Positions 23,993 through 37,680 of a stretch of 64,000 bases of DNA are shown piece by piece. The number at the start of each line of letters is the position of its first letter. Positions within the stretch are counted from its first letter, which is position 1. The position numbers and the translations under genes were made by a program. The stretch is from Adineta vaga. Taxonomy: Eukaryota > Rotifera. The stretch spans positions 4,216,001 to 4,280,000 of the forward strand of contig CP075495.1 of the NCBI GenBank assembly GCA_021613535.1, in the 5' to 3' direction. Below the pieces are notes generated by a model. It was not told the DNA's origin. It was given only the letters and a program-made list of their open reading frames with translations, and searched no databases.

Positions 23993-25714
23993 TTACACTG
24001 TTTCATGTTCTAATGCATAATCCAAATGAACATAAGCCAATTCAACTTCGGATAGATTTTCCAATTTCAATTTTAGTGATGCTCCAATATCATGCGCTTC
24101 TTTCAATGACATGGTTTCGGGAAGAATAAGTTCTACTTCAACTAAAAACGATATTCCAAAATGAAATGCCCGTACTGTATCGATTTTTTGAATCAATGGT
24201 GAATGATTTATCGTAATCCATGTTATTTTTTGTAAAAATTCCGGTTCAGCAGCATAGCCACTTAAATTTCTAACCTGTTCACGAAGTTGTTTAAGCCAAC
24301 AGAATATAATATAGAGCGATATCAGTAAAGCACCAATAGGATCTATTACAGTAACTTCTCTTGTTTTTATCGAACCATCAAGTGCTTTAGATGCTAAAAG
24401 TATTTTTCAATTAGATTAACAAGAATTTTATTCATTTGTTCTTTTCTCTTATCTTACCAATTATACCGCAAGCGAGTGCGACAATATTTGAAAAAACATC
24501 ATTTAAATGATCTTGAGCAACTGCTCTCATTGTTGGATTCGATAATCGAAAGCACAAAAATGATAGAATGGCTTTGCAAACTAGAATAATAAATATGAAA
24601 TGAATTTGAAAAATATTATTAAAAAAATTACATACTAACGGTTACACACATGACAGTAATAGGTACTGGGCCCATCTCAATTTTACGTAATTCAGTTGAG
24701 TTGCCTTGAAATGCATTGACATCACTGATTAATGATTCGACCGATTCATAGATAACTTGAACAGATGCAGAAACCATAATAACTGATAGTATTACAATAA
24801 TTATTGGCTCCAATCTAGTACGACCTATATCAAGTACTGAAAGTATGTTTTCAAATGATATTTTTATTTCTGTTACCTCCAGGATAAGTATATGGATCGC
24901 GTTTTTTGATTGCACGAATTGCCCAAAATAGTAAACATGCTGAAGCTGAATCAACAGCCGAATCAACAACTGATGAAATGATCGAAAGAGATTTTGAAAA
25001 TACAGCAGCTACTATCTTAGCAAGTAATAGCATCTGAAAAATGAATCGAAATGTTATTTGTTTCCATGTCGCAAAAAATGAATCTATTTACACAATTTAT
25101 AACCAAGGTAGCCTTAATAAGTAAATCCATGTGTCGCTTTTGTTTCTTTATTCTTTCATCAACTGCAGATTGATTTGAATATTGTGTATGAACTTCTTCA
25201 AATGAGTCAATTATTTCATCTTGTTGTTTATAAAACTTTCGAACGCGTCCACTTAATTTATCATCTTCATCACGACTGCCTAAATTGAATAATTCTCTAT
25301 AGATCTCTACTCAATATTTATAAAAATGTACCACGTCGCTTGCTTAGTATTGATACTAAGGAATACGGTTCTGCTTCTAATAAAAAAAATAAAAAATAAA
25401 ACCGATCAATGATATTTCGATGATATACCTTCATTAAGATGTTCATATGCTTTATTTGATTTGTATATGACAGATGGAAGTGTTGAGTCACTGGCTCTTC
25501 GAGTGGATATCGGCGAATTGGTTTCTGCTTGTTCCTGGATCTTTGTAGCTCGTCGCGAAATTGGTTCGGTAGCCGATGAAGGTACTTGTCGTTGTTCATT
25601 GGACTCTGATTGAAGTCGTTGTGATCCACGACGTCGAGTACTACCGAAAAAACTTTCATTTTGTTGAAATGACTTGACGGTCAAATATTGATGACCAAGA
25701 GAAGCTGCTCGCAT
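23993..25714 (-). CDS. Cation diffusion facilitator, Mn-type (MTP8-11-like)
   Basis: Seven exons (25714-25429, 25376-25332, 25279-25092, 25033-24877, 24836-24636, 24580-24458, 24393-23993) join in phase to 466 residues. A basic, disordered N-terminus of about 110 residues precedes six predicted TM helices. The TM2 metal motif is DSAVDSASA (DxxxD). The TM5 motif is QDHLNDVFSN, again DxxxD. Two DxxxD motifs, rather than HxxxD, mark the manganese branch of the CDF family. DPIGALLISLYIIFCW in TM6 and a C-terminal cytosolic dimerisation domain (VRAFHFGISFLVEVEL, HVDYALE-like end) follow. It likely exports Mn2+ from the cytosol into an organelle or out of the cell by proton exchange. The membrane it occupies cannot be read from sequence. 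Confidence 0.87.
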
Positions 25715-26251
25715 TTATTATTAAAATTGATCAACCGTATACGACTATATTTATAGTCGTTTTCGTTTAAATATGTATATGTATTATATTGATTGATAAG
25801 TGTTTATGCTTTTAATTTATAGAGATAAAACGCATCACAGCGTGTATTTCATGCATGATTGAATTGAAAATAGGGCTTGATTGCATACAAAAATTATTTA
25901 TTAACGATCTATCATAGAATATATGTCATTACTTTTGTACGCAACGAACGATTTCAGCAGTTATTTTTGAATTTAACAAGTCTAGATATACTTATTCAAC
26001 TTAAGACGTAAAATGAGTTATATTATCAGATTAGAGATAAAATCATTTAATTTGATAGATGAAAATCAGTTAAATACTTTAGCTCAGAGATTAAATAAAT
26101 TTATTTGTAATATTCTATTGAAAAAAATTTTGTTACATATAAATCATCATCTGTCTGCACAGTCATACAAACATTTCATGTATAGAATTTACTCAGAGAA
26201 ACTCTTTAACATTAATGAAAGTAAAAAAAGTGTTCATTAAAATTACTTAGT
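25715..26251. other. Intergenic between minus-strand genes
   Basis: Carries the upstream region of the CDF gene and the 3' flank of the ATP-grasp gene. A 75-codon plus-strand frame at 26013 has no recognisable feature and AT-driven composition, so I do not call it. Confidence 0.5.
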
Positions 26252-28118
26252 TTAATTACGAAGAATTTTCATTGTTATTTCTCGAATAATTTCGGTTACT
26301 TTATGACGATATTCACATCGTGGTATTTTGATTTTTTCACCATTTGTATTTACTTTAACAAGCCATTTTGGATGTACGAGTACATTAAATTTTAAATAAT
26401 TATTTTCTTTATCATCTGTTCCACAATAACCAAAGCCACTAGAAAATATATACATACCATAATCATCCAATAAACATCGACAAATATTCGTGTAAAGACG
26501 AAATAATTCTAAATTCGTCCATTTTTTATTTAAATCAAAATCCACTAATGGTAAAATAACTTTTGTCTCATAGTTTGGCATGCCAAATATGACCAATGAT
26601 TCAGGTGATGATCTTCCACCACGACGAATATTCCAATCACGTTGTTTATAACAACCATCTTTCGTAACAAATAAATCACCAGCATATATACCATTCGTAT
26701 AAGCAAATTCCGATGATTCATAATTAATCATACGTGAATAGACATGAAACATACGTTGCCAATACAGAGGTGAATCTTGTAAATCAATAGAAGATGATGA
26801 AGTCCACTAGAAAGAAAAGAAAAAGTAACGATTCGATTATTTTTATATTTCGTTTCTATTGAATTTACCTGTTCAATATAACTTCCATTTATTGTTCCAC
26901 ATAGATTAATTGATGTTGGAAAAAATATTCCTCCAAGCACAAAACCACAAACAGTATAATCAGCATCAATATCTCCTGAACGTTTTTGTGGTTCGATAAA
27001 TTCTTCGACAACAGCTACTAATGGTAGATGTTCACCAACAACTCTTGTTTTCATATATTCACATAAATAATCGATACGTTCGTCTTGATCTTCTTTATGG
27101 TTATATATAAATGAATGTTTTACATGACTCATACATGACCAACCAGCTGCACCGCTAGCATCTAATTTAACGAATGCTGAAACATTATATTGATTGTATA
27201 ATAGATCAATAGCTTGAATAACGCCTCGAGAAAATTTTTTAATATTTTCGAAAGTATTTTCAGTAGCAATGGAATTAACACTGTTTTCAATTATTTGAAG
27301 ATAATCTTGATAGTTATCAATTAACTTTCCATCAGTAGAAACGGCAATAAGAATTGGTATCGAATTGAAACCTTTCGATTTTAAGAATAAACTATGTTTA
27401 GCTTTATCATTAATTGGTACATCAGGTAAACTTAAACGATCAGAAAAGATTTGTAATTGATGTCGATGATATTCTGTCATTTCATAAGGAAATACAAATG
27501 AATGATGGCAATTGTGAGTTATTTCATTGATATATCTTTTAAGCATATCTATGTGATATTCAGCATAGAATTCATTTGATGGTCGTTGTGCAAATAATTC
27601 ACAAAGATCATGATATTTCCTACTGTTTGTTTCGAAAAGATTGATTAACTCATGTAAATAACCGGTCGAATCTTCGTAAAGAATACGAATTTGGATTGTG
27701 CGTTGAAGACGTTCTTCGATTAGTTTTTTTAATTTTAAATATGTTTCGATTTCTATGGGATTTGGTGGTGAATAGACAAGAATACATCCACCTTGACGAA
27801 AACCTGTTGATAACCATAAAGCAGGTAATAATGAACGATCACAACCACGTAGATCATGAAAACCTGCACGTTCAGATTCGGGAACAACAAGTCCAACATC
27901 ATCCATTAGAATAATTTGATCAGCATTATTAAATGTTAATGCTATTCGACGTCTAATTCCACACGATAACTTAAATCAGCTGGATGATCAGTGCCCCATG
28001 CAGCTAAAGCTTCAGAACAAAGACCAGGTAAATTCAGTTCACGAGATGATGGTTGACTACCACGATGGCGAAGATTTGGAGTACATTTTAGAACTGTACT
28101 GAGAAGTTGTGTTGCCAT
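26252..28118 (-). CDS. ATP-grasp-like ligase (possibly PGM1 peptide-ligase type), apparent frame break near 5' end
   Basis: The main part is two exons, 27906-26869 and 26806-26252, which join in phase to 530 residues from an ATG at 27906. VPESERAGFHDLRGCDRSLL opens it, a pre-ATP-grasp-like alpha/beta region follows, then an ATP-grasp core with FVKLDASGAAGWSC, AVVEEFIEP and DYTVCGFVLGG. ATP-grasp enzymes join a carboxylate to an amine through an acyl-phosphate. The bacterial PGM1-like group is my best guess, not certain. Upstream, the frame from an ATG at 28118 (MATQLLSTVLKCTPNLRHRG) looks coding and ends at a TAG at 27942. The downstream frame is open only from 27975, so the two overlap but are out of phase by one base. 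Either the start is at 27906 or the copy is broken. Confidence 0.55.
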
Positions 28119-29513
28119 GGATAGATCTAAAAGATACAAATAAAAATATATAGGTAAGGTAAATAAATTATGAAGAAGAAAACAAGTGTTCTAGATAACA
28201 ATGAAAGATATATCTATCGACATATATCTATATATACGTCATTGTTCATTGTACGAAGAAAAGAACGATCAGACGAATCATTCTGAGATGAATGTTTATA
28301 ATTGCCGATAAGTACAAGTATAGTCGTATAAGAATATAATAGTAAAATATATGCTAAAGAAGCTTTTTAATTTGAATAAACCTTAAGGACATAACTGTGA
28401 TCACTATCGGATATTGAATGAAAAACATTTAAATTTTTTTCACTCATATATTTTTTCTTCTGAGCGAACACTACATCTATCTTCAGTGATCTTGATCTAT
28501 CTTTGATGTTATGATCGATGCTTTATTCATTTGTTGATAACCTATTAACGATAAACATCACTTACCTGTATATTTTTAGATCGGTCAGTTGTTGCTATTA
28601 TATGTATATTGTCCAGATGTTTATAATATGAACTGAGCAATGTCTTTCTATATCTCGACCAATTATATGAGATGATACAAAGAATAGTTTTTGTCCTTCA
28701 TAGACAAGAAGAATAAAGCATTATATCTATTGGCTTTGTTACTCGAACAGCTGGAGAAGAAAATAGAATGAACAGAAAGAAAGAAAGATTATATTATCCT
28801 GATATAGAAAGACATGACATTAACAAGGTTAAACTTGAGAATAGAATCTATGGTAGTACCCTTGAACAGTCAAAGACTGGATGTCATCTATGTTAATGAC
28901 TTCTTCTTGAAGCAAATGTTACAGTTATCATGAAAAAAGTAATCTTATGAAAATCGATACGCAAGAGGATCAATTTACAATTGCATAGAAATTACATGAC
29001 CATGTGAACTAACGGTAAACTTCATACTAATTAAAACGAATATTTCTTCGTTCTCATCTGTTCCTCAAATATACCAAATAAATAGAATTTAGTCAAATAT
29101 TATCGACACATTTTGTTTATCAATAATTAACTCTATTTATTCATATAATTCTACTAGTCTTTTTTCTTCCGTCAGATGTTTGACTTTAAATATTTGCTAT
29201 ATTTTCCAGAAAGGAAACATTTGTTTTTAAATAATATCATTTTAAATAACATTCTTAATAAGCATAACCGAAATAAACAGCAAGAAATTCTAGCATGAGA
29301 GAAATCATCCAGGCTGAACTTTTGAAAAACATTCTTATTTCAATATGTATATCAAAGAAAATTCAGATTTTTTCCATTAGAAGAAATCGAATCATGGATA
29401 TGTTTGTGTGATGATTAAATATTTTATTTAAAAGTAAAAGTGACAAGTATTCATATTATTGTTCATATTTATGTCCATCTGAAAGTATAAAATAGACAAA
29501 TAGTCGTGATTTT
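28119..29513. other. 5' region of the ATP-grasp gene and intergenic DNA
   Basis: On the minus strand a strong donor (CAG|GTAAGTG) lies at about 28561-28566 and a TTTTAG acceptor ends just upstream of the ATG at 28118, so a 5' UTR intron of about 435 bp is likely. The rest, to 29513, shows no gene. Confidence 0.4.
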
Positions 29514-32500
29514 CTATTTCTCTTTTTCCTTATTTTCATCAATTGATTGTTTTGTAGTTGAAGTTAATGATGATTTAATTGGTGGTAAGGATAGATTGGT
29601 TTGTCTTATATCACCATTAGTCGAATTATCTGATGTTACATGATTAGTTACTATAATGAAACAAAAAACTATCATTGAAGAAAAACAATCATTTTATTAA
29701 TATCAAAACTACCTGATAAAGAAGATATATCTGTACTTAAAATTGGATTTTTAAGATCGACTGATTTTCTACTTCCACTAATATTTGGTCGTGATAATGG
29801 TACATAAGTACGTAGACTACCTGATGCATCATTTCCACTATTTGAATTAGTTGTTGCTAGTGATACACTATTATGAGATACGGGTAGTAAGGTACGTTGA
29901 ATGTCAAATTCTTGTAGACGAGGTAATTCACTTGTTTCTTTATTTATATTTTCATTTGTTGTTTCTATATGTTGACTTGATTGCGAACTTGTTGATGTTT
30001 GCTGTGTTGAGGTAAAACTTCGATCAATCTTCAAATTCAATGATACACACACATATATATATACAATAGGAAATACTAAACTATCTTACATGGAATAGTT
30101 GTTGATTTTTATCGTCCGCGTTGTTTGAATTCTGTTCATTTCTTGATATTGTCTCATGACTTTTCCTCTTCTGTTCGATTTCTTTTGATTGTCGTTTTTC
30201 ATTCTCCATATACGACGATTGAACCATACTTCTGTTTATTTTCAAATATCAAGAAAAATTAATACTATTGAGAAGAAAATATTTACCGTCCTTGATAGGA
30301 ATAAATTGGTCGAATAAGAAATATACTATTATCATGTTCAAGATGATCGAATGTGTCAGTTAATTTTCGTGCAAGTGTTGAACGATGTTGACGAATACTA
30401 GCTATATGTTCACTGATTTGTCCCGAACGTCGTTCATAATATGAACCCATTTTTTCCATAATATCTTTTGTTTCATTATCAAACGTTTCATTTTGAACAC
30501 GACTTTTTAAATTAATGGCTTTTTGATGTTGAATATATCGCTTGACAATATTGCTGAACTGTTGACATGATAAACTTACATAATCTTTCATTGTATCTTT
30601 AATATTCTAATAGAAAACAAAATTCAATTTATTCAAAAAAAAACATCTTTCTATCGTTCGACTATCTCTTGAATTATGTAGATATTTTAGTATAACATGA
30701 ACTTACATTAACTGTTAATTCAGGTATTTTGCCATTATCTATAGCTTGTTTCAGTGTTTCCTCATTCCTTTGTGCATCTAGATGAGTAAACATAATACTT
30801 GGTTGAATGATTCTATCATTTTCAATTTTTGATAAACGTTGTTGAACATGCATTAATTCTTCTTGATAATTTTGAATACGTTTCTGTTGATCATTGATAG
30901 TCTTCTCATTTTGTCTAAGAGAATAAGTAACAAGAAATTTTTCAAAGAAAAAAAAACACTATGTTTTTTTTACGTTAATTCTTCTTGAAATTTCTGATTA
31001 TTTACATTTAATAGTTCGTTAACCTGTTGATATTTATGATTTAATTCATCTATAATGGATTCTTTTTGTTGAATAATTGTTGGTTGAGATTGTTCACGTT
31101 GAAGTTGATTTTGTTTTTTCGTATTTTCATCGATCGTTGTTGTTAATGTTGTTAAACATGTTTGTAGAACTTTGACTGTATCGCGAAGTGCACGTTCAGA
31201 ATTATCGACAAAATCAGTAACCGGATTTTGATCAGTTGTCGAAGATAATTGATTAATAAGATCAATACGATCAGCAAGTGGAAGAAATTTATTTTGTTCA
31301 AGTAAATTTATAATCGAATGACGAAATCTATATATTGTTTCATATAAATGAAAAAATGGAACCTTATATTGATCAGTTTGAATAATTTGTGGTGAACGTG
31401 GTGATCTAATATATATATACAGAGAGAATAAAATCACTTGCAGTAGAATAGAATAAATGATTTTGTATGTTACTTTTTTCGTCCTGTAGTTGGTCGAGAA
31501 TTTCCAAGTGATGTTTGCAATTGTTGATCATGTTTTGAAACTATTAAATAAATTTTTAATTAGTAATGACAAATATCTAAACATGAGAAGAATTTAACCT
31601 GATGGAATTTCTTTATTATTTGTACCAATACCAGCACCACTATTATTCAATGGAGAAGATGATGAATGTTGTTTAGTTAGACCTTAATATAAATTTATAT
31701 AGAATTTATAATTGTCATTCAAAAAACAAGTATGAACTTTGCTCTGTATAGAAATACCTGTACTATTTTCTAACGATTCCAATGGTTTTCTTTCTCTTGT
31801 TGATGTTGTTGGTCGTGATAAAGTTACATCAGCTTGTTGTTTAAGATCATCAAGTTCATGTTTTTTCTCTTCTAATAGAGACAGATATTTTTCTCTCAAT
31901 GATGTACGACTTTTCACCGATGTTCGTCGATAGTTTTCTAATGCTTCGATTTCTTCACTGACAAGCTAAAAACAAAAGACTAGATAGATACGGAAAAGAA
32001 ATCTACAAAAAACAATGATTACTTTAGTGAGAACTCGTTCAAGTTCTTCAGCTCGTACAGGTGATCGACTTAAAACTATTGATACTCGACGTGATTGTGC
32101 AGCAGATGTATGATAAGATCGTTCACCACTGGATGATTTTTCATGATCTTTGTGACCAGGAGCAATAGAATTCGATCGTGTTAACGATCGTGATTGCATG
32201 GATGATGTACGTTCATAAAGTTGTGGTGTGGGTACTTTTGATATTGGATTTCCATCTTCATTAACACTCGTACTTATACGACGTGACGATGCATTAGATC
32301 GATCATTTGTTGGTTGATTAAGTTGTTCAAAAGAAGATTTTTTTCGTAATAATTCTCGTGTTCTTTTACGTAATAATGGCGATGTAGGCTTCGGTTGTTG
32401 TTCGACTGAATCTGATCGTTGAGTTTTTGCTGGTAAAGGTGGTGTTTTTCGTGTAGTTGATGATAAATGTTTCAAAGTTTGAGCAGTATCAAATATTGTT

Positions 32501-35500
32501 GGTTTTGATTCTTCAACTGAAGCTTGTTTGGATGGTGCATTGCTCATACTAGAGAGTTTTTTCCATGAACTTTGTGATGGTGTTGCACGCTAATTTCGTG
32601 GAATTTTTATATTAGATATAGAAAGAAAGTATTCTTAATAGTACCTTAGGATTTGGTGATAAACGATCATTTACTGGTTCTTCAACAGGATCCATATGTT
32701 CCGGTGGAGTTATATTAGCACCAGTCATATTATTAACTACGGTAGAATGACGATGAACAAGTTCAGTTTGACGAACAACATCTTGTTGATCCTATCAGAA
32801 GAGAATTCAAAATAAAAAAACGAATTTCATTGTAAATGCAGTTAGTTGAAGAATAATATTACTAATTTCTCTTGTTCGACCATAAACAATTCCAGATGAT
32901 TCAATGCTTCTTCGGCTGTTTTTTGTGCTTTGATTTGTAATTTATGAGCATGATCAGCTTTCTCAGCTAATGCATTTTGTTCCTATAGTGAATTATTATT
33001 ATGAAATGAAAAATAATACTAATGATCGTACCTCTTGCAAAGTATTTTCATCCGGATCAAGTGTAAGAAAGTATAGAAGTCGTTCCTACGTGAAGAAAAC
33101 AAAGTTTCAATTACTTTTCTAATCAATCTAACAACTAGTTGTTCTCTTTTACTTTTTCATATGTTGTTTTATGTTCAACGAATTCTTGTTTTAAAACTTG
33201 TACAGTTTCCTTATTTGCTGATTCTTTAGTTTCTAAATCTTTTAACAGTTCACGAACACGAGCAATGGCCTAGATTAACGGAACACAATTATATTTTTTT
33301 TATATCTCAGAAATCTATTTCAAACATACGAATTTTCGTAGATTTGTAAATGCTGTTGGTAGATTATCGATCGTGACTATATTCAAATCCACTCCACGTG
33401 TAGGTTTAAAAAGAAGATTAAGATCTGGAGCATTTTCACTTTTATCAGCTAATAATGATTCAAGTAATTGTTGACTACGACGATAGATTTCTCCAGGATC
33501 TTCTGCATTATTTTGATTTGCAGCTTCTTTTTTCGAACGAAATGATGATCTTCTTTTATCCTATATGAATGACAATAGTTCAAGATAAAATATCATCGTG
33601 AAGAAAGATGTAGTTCACATACCCGTGTTTTGGATCTTTTTGTCTGAAAAGAAAACAAATTGTCTTATCTGTCTTGAATACACAAAAAAATCTCTTACAC
33701 TCTTCGATGCGGCTGGTATTGGAGGAGCAGCAGCAGGTGCTGTTGCTGCTGGTTTTCCTGCATTCTAAAAATTGATTAACATAGAATATAGTTTTTCGAA
33801 AGACGATCGTTTACGTTCGTTGCTGGATCAATGGTAGCTGCTGCAGCATTTGTTAATTGACCGGTTTCTTTACCGGTACGACTTGAAATACTTTCTTTTT
33901 CATATCGACTTTCAGTTTCATCAATTGTTTCCACTAGAGAAAAAGACGATAACAATTGTATGGGCAAGAAGAAATTTCATTACAATTCATTCTTGATGCA
34001 TCGTCAGCGTCCTAAAAGAAAAATGAAAGATTAAGAAAGATATCCATTCCTATAGTTTCTCACTCTATTTCTAATACACAAAATAAAGTGGAAAATCGTG
34101 AACATTCTAGCATTAGTACTTCTACTGCATACAAAAAGTATCTAAGAAATGAATTCTCTCTGTAAAAAGTTAACCATGCTTCTACATGCGTTTTTCTCCC
34201 TGCTCAAACTATATTCTATGATGAATATATTACATCTGTTTCTGATTGACTTGTTCCTGACGTATAGCCAGGTAATTCTCCGATTTGATTTCTGTATCGA
34301 TTAACAATATCTTCTAATTCATTTGTTCGTCGTTTATAAAATTTGATTTCCGTTTCACGTCTTTTAAGTTCATCTTGTACTTTTTTCTAAATGAAATATT
34401 CATAGATAAGAAAAATAAATCTTTTATTTCTATTTTTTTCCTACTTGACTTTCTTGAGTTGTTTTAATTTCAGTACGAGCTGTTTCAATATCTTTTCCAA
34501 GTGCTTGAATAGCTGCATCTTTTGCCATCATTTCTTTACATCAATTTTATTTTAATAAAGGAAATAATTTGATTTGAACAAAAAAGAAACCTTCTTTTAC
34601 CTGCATTAGCTATTTCTAATTTAGATTGTAGATCTGCTAATTGTTCCTTTGCTTCTTTTGTCACTTGAGCTAATTTCCGTTTTCCTCTACAATTAAACGG
34701 TAAAATTCAATGATAAGCAGTAAAACATTTCAAATACCTTTCGACCATGACTCTAAAAAATATAATTAGAAAAAAACAAAATAATAAAGAAAATTTACAT
34801 AGAAATTTGTTACTTTGTCTGTTTAGTACCGGTATTTTGTATTAGAAATTGAATAATTTCTTCATTTAATTCATTAATTCGACTACCCAATGTTTTAACA
34901 TGACGATAACAATCTTTGACATCAAATGATTGTAGAGTTGTTTCAACTTCATCATTCGTTTCACCGGTATCATCATAATCATTGAATTCTGCTGCACTAA
35001 AATTTTGTTTTTGATCCACAAAAAACTAAGAGTACATAAAAGTAATTGAATTTCTATGAAAATATTTTCTTTGGAAATAAAACCTGTCCAACTTGTTGAA
35101 GTAATTTAGTTTTTTCACTTGCATGTTCTGCTTGTCCAACAATAAAAACCATTAAACGTTGTTTATACTAAAATCAACACAAAACAATCACAGTTTTATA
35201 AGAAAAAAAAAGAAAAAGAAAGAACTCTCAAGATTACACGTTGTTTTGCTAATTTATCATTCAATAGATCTTCTAATTCTCGAATATCTGCAACATGTTC
35301 AACACTATTAAGTTCTTCACGTGTCATTCCTTGTTGAATTAAAGTTGATTGAAGTGCATAGTCATAATTGTACAATGTCTAAAACAATAAAACAATTCTT
35401 TCGATAAAATTGGAAATGTTCATCGTTTGTTCATACATTATCAACACGTTTAAGTACTCGATCAAGTTCTTCTTTTGTATTATCTGCAAGTCGTTTCGCA

Positions 35501-35795
35501 CGTTCTCGTTCATACCGTTCGATAGCTTCACGACCAGGATCACGATCAATATCATCCTTATCATCATTATTACTATCATAGTTTGTTAAATTTTTATCCG
35601 TATGATTTGAATTATATTGAACAACGCCAATCTAAATGAAAAAGATAATACATTTATTTTAATTTAATTAAGATAATTATCTACTCCATAAGGTTGTTGG
35701 GTCACATCTTGTAAAAGTTTTAATCGACGTGGTTTGGCGATCGGTGGAAATCTTTGATGTTGGTGGTGTTGTTGTTGTTGTCGGGGCTGGAGCAT
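29514..35795 (-). CDS. Large coiled-coil protein, more than 20 exons
   Basis: The start was taken at the ATG at 35795 (MLQPRQQQQHHQHQRFPP). The stop TAG is at 29514-29516. The exons are mostly 60-400 bp with about 50-bp introns, and phases checked at the 5' and 3' ends agree. The N-terminus is Gln/His-rich, followed by several long Glu/Lys/Gln-rich helical segments (RELEDLLNDKLAKQR, KTLGSRINELNEEIIQFL, QVTKEAKEQLADLQSKLEIA), a Ser/Arg-rich disordered region at 32.0-32.6 kb, further coils, and a Ser/Thr-rich tail. A 15-nt exon lies at 34738-34752. I recognise no family. A centrosomal, ciliary or cytoskeletal scaffold is plausible from composition alone. Individual internal exon edges should be treated as provisional. 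Confidence 0.6.
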
Positions 35796-36911
35796 GTTGC
35801 TGGGCAATATTGATTATGTTAGCTATCTAACAATTGTTATTGTCAACTAACGTCGCACTCCTTTTCCTATTTTCTCTCTTCTCTTATTTGACGGTCTTTT
35901 CAATAGTAGCGACCGACTCTTCCGTTCATATTTTAATACTTTATGAAGAAGAGAGAGAGAGAGAGAGAGAAAGGGAATGAGAGCCGTATGCGTGTGTGTG
36001 TGTTTTCTCTTGAATTTCTTTAAAGATTTGAGGCGCTCACTCAATTACATGTGCACGAGCTATCGTCAAATAATAATTCATTCTTAAAAAGAAAAAAAAA
36101 CGATGAATAATCATAGTGATTTAACATACTGTTGTTCAATACTATATTATTCAGAAGGAAAGTTAGGAAAATATTTTAATAATTCCTTTCTGACTAATAA
36201 ATATTAATCGAATTTGAAGTCGTTTATTTTATTTTTTCAATTCTTCTCTATTTATTGTCGGTATATGAGATTTGAACTTCAATCTTGTGTATCGCGTAGA
36301 AACAAATGAAAGAGGTGTGAAAAAAATTTATTAGTAAATGAATAATTGTTTATTGAATATGGATTTTATTTTGACTTTTCTATTGAAAATCTTTACAAGA
36401 GTCATTGCTCATATACTTCAACATTAATTGAAAACAACATATACTGAATGGGAAGAAATATCGTATATACATATATATATCAGATTTCGAGAAAAATAAA
36501 TCGATGCCATGTTGTCTCGCATATGCATTTTATAGAAGCACTTGTATGGATATAATCATTCTCAATAAAAATCGTGTGATCGAATGATGATTTTTTAAAA
36601 AGCAATCCTGCAGCATATTCTTGATTGTTTTATGACAATGAGAGCTAAAATTTTATTTTTCTATGCCATTTGTATTGATAATTTTTTTGATCGTATTGCA
36701 CTTAGTACAACAAAAATCTTTCTGTACGTCTGTGTTCTTACAGGAAAATGTTTTAATAGAAAGATTTAGAACTGTGTTAAATAAGCCTTTCTCATGTATG
36801 CATAGTCTTAGGATGATTGTCAAATGTGATGATATTGTAGTATTGATCTTAGCTGGATACGACTAAGAGAAAAAATTCAAAAATACTTTCTCTATTGATT
36901 AAATATTGATA
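35796..36911. other. Upstream region of the coiled-coil gene and intergenic DNA
   Basis: Holds a (GA)10 run at 35951-35970 and AT-rich sequence. Short frames here lack coding character. Confidence 0.5.
35951..35970. repeat. (GA)n microsatellite
   Basis: Ten GA dinucleotides about 155 bp upstream of the coiled-coil gene start. Confidence 0.9.
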
Positions 36912-37680
36912 TTATATTTGATACATAGAATAGGAAGCAAATAAATCTGTTAATTTTATTTGAACAGTCATTGCAGTATTGCATGGATTACGTATAGCAC
37001 CTGTAAATGTGAACAGTTTATAATTTTTCAATATGTGACATACTTTATGAGCATTGTGTTTGACATTACACATTGATGTATCATAGATGTGAATCAACGA
37101 AAACTCCTACGCCTCAATAGTGACAGTATAGGTCGCATTTACGATTAAAGATGACCTTCCCATTAGTTTGTCATTGACAACAACCATTCGGACAAGGGAT
37201 TTATTAATCTTCATCGTTAGTACAAATGAAGCGGTTACCAATAGATGAAGCATTACATAATTGATTTCGAAGAGCCGTATGATTTAGAATGTTAGCTATA
37301 ATAAAGATGCATCAAGTTAATAATAATTTTCATTTTGCTTATCTTCATTTTTTTCTATTCATTCATCAAGAAACTATACTGCAAGATGTTGTCTAAAAAG
37401 GAAGTTATTCACTTATAAACTTACTTGTTTCATGTATCGTTCTCATGTGTTCTAAACAGGAATCATTTTTATTACAACGCAATGTAATTGAACGGCTGGT
37501 ATTATTATTTCTTGGTGATAATACCATATTATGTTCAATGATGATGTTATATTTTAATATATCCGTTTAATTATGAAACTCTTCATAAAATGCAACATCT
37601 ACTTTATCCGAGGCATAGCCGAGAGTCAATACAGCAGCACGTGCACCATTGGTAGTTGGGTATGACAGACTAATTCGTTA
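36912..37680 (-). pseudogene. Decayed Cys-rich secreted-type gene
   Basis: On the minus strand a coding-like exon (NGARAAVLTLGYASDKVDV, SITLRCNKNDSCLEHMRTI) ends at a GTAAGT donor near 37424. After a 129-bp intron a second exon starts at 37295 (NILNHTALRNQLCNASSIG) and continues through PCPNGCCQ and CDLYCHY, but with TAA TAA and two TGA codons in frame. A further piece with CNVKHNAHK, a 48-bp GTATGT...TTACAG intron and NPCNTAMTVQIKLTDLF ends at 36912. The even spacing of Cys and Asn suggests a former extracellular protein. The family is not recognised. Confidence 0.5.

Noticed and set aside
26013-26240. 75-codon plus-strand open frame
   Set aside because: No domain, no splice partners, and Ile/Asn/Lys/Leu composition expected from AT-rich DNA.
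35847-36044. 65-codon minus-strand frame with Ser/Leu and His/Thr runs
   Set aside because: The runs are translations of the GA and GT simple repeats upstream of the coiled-coil gene.
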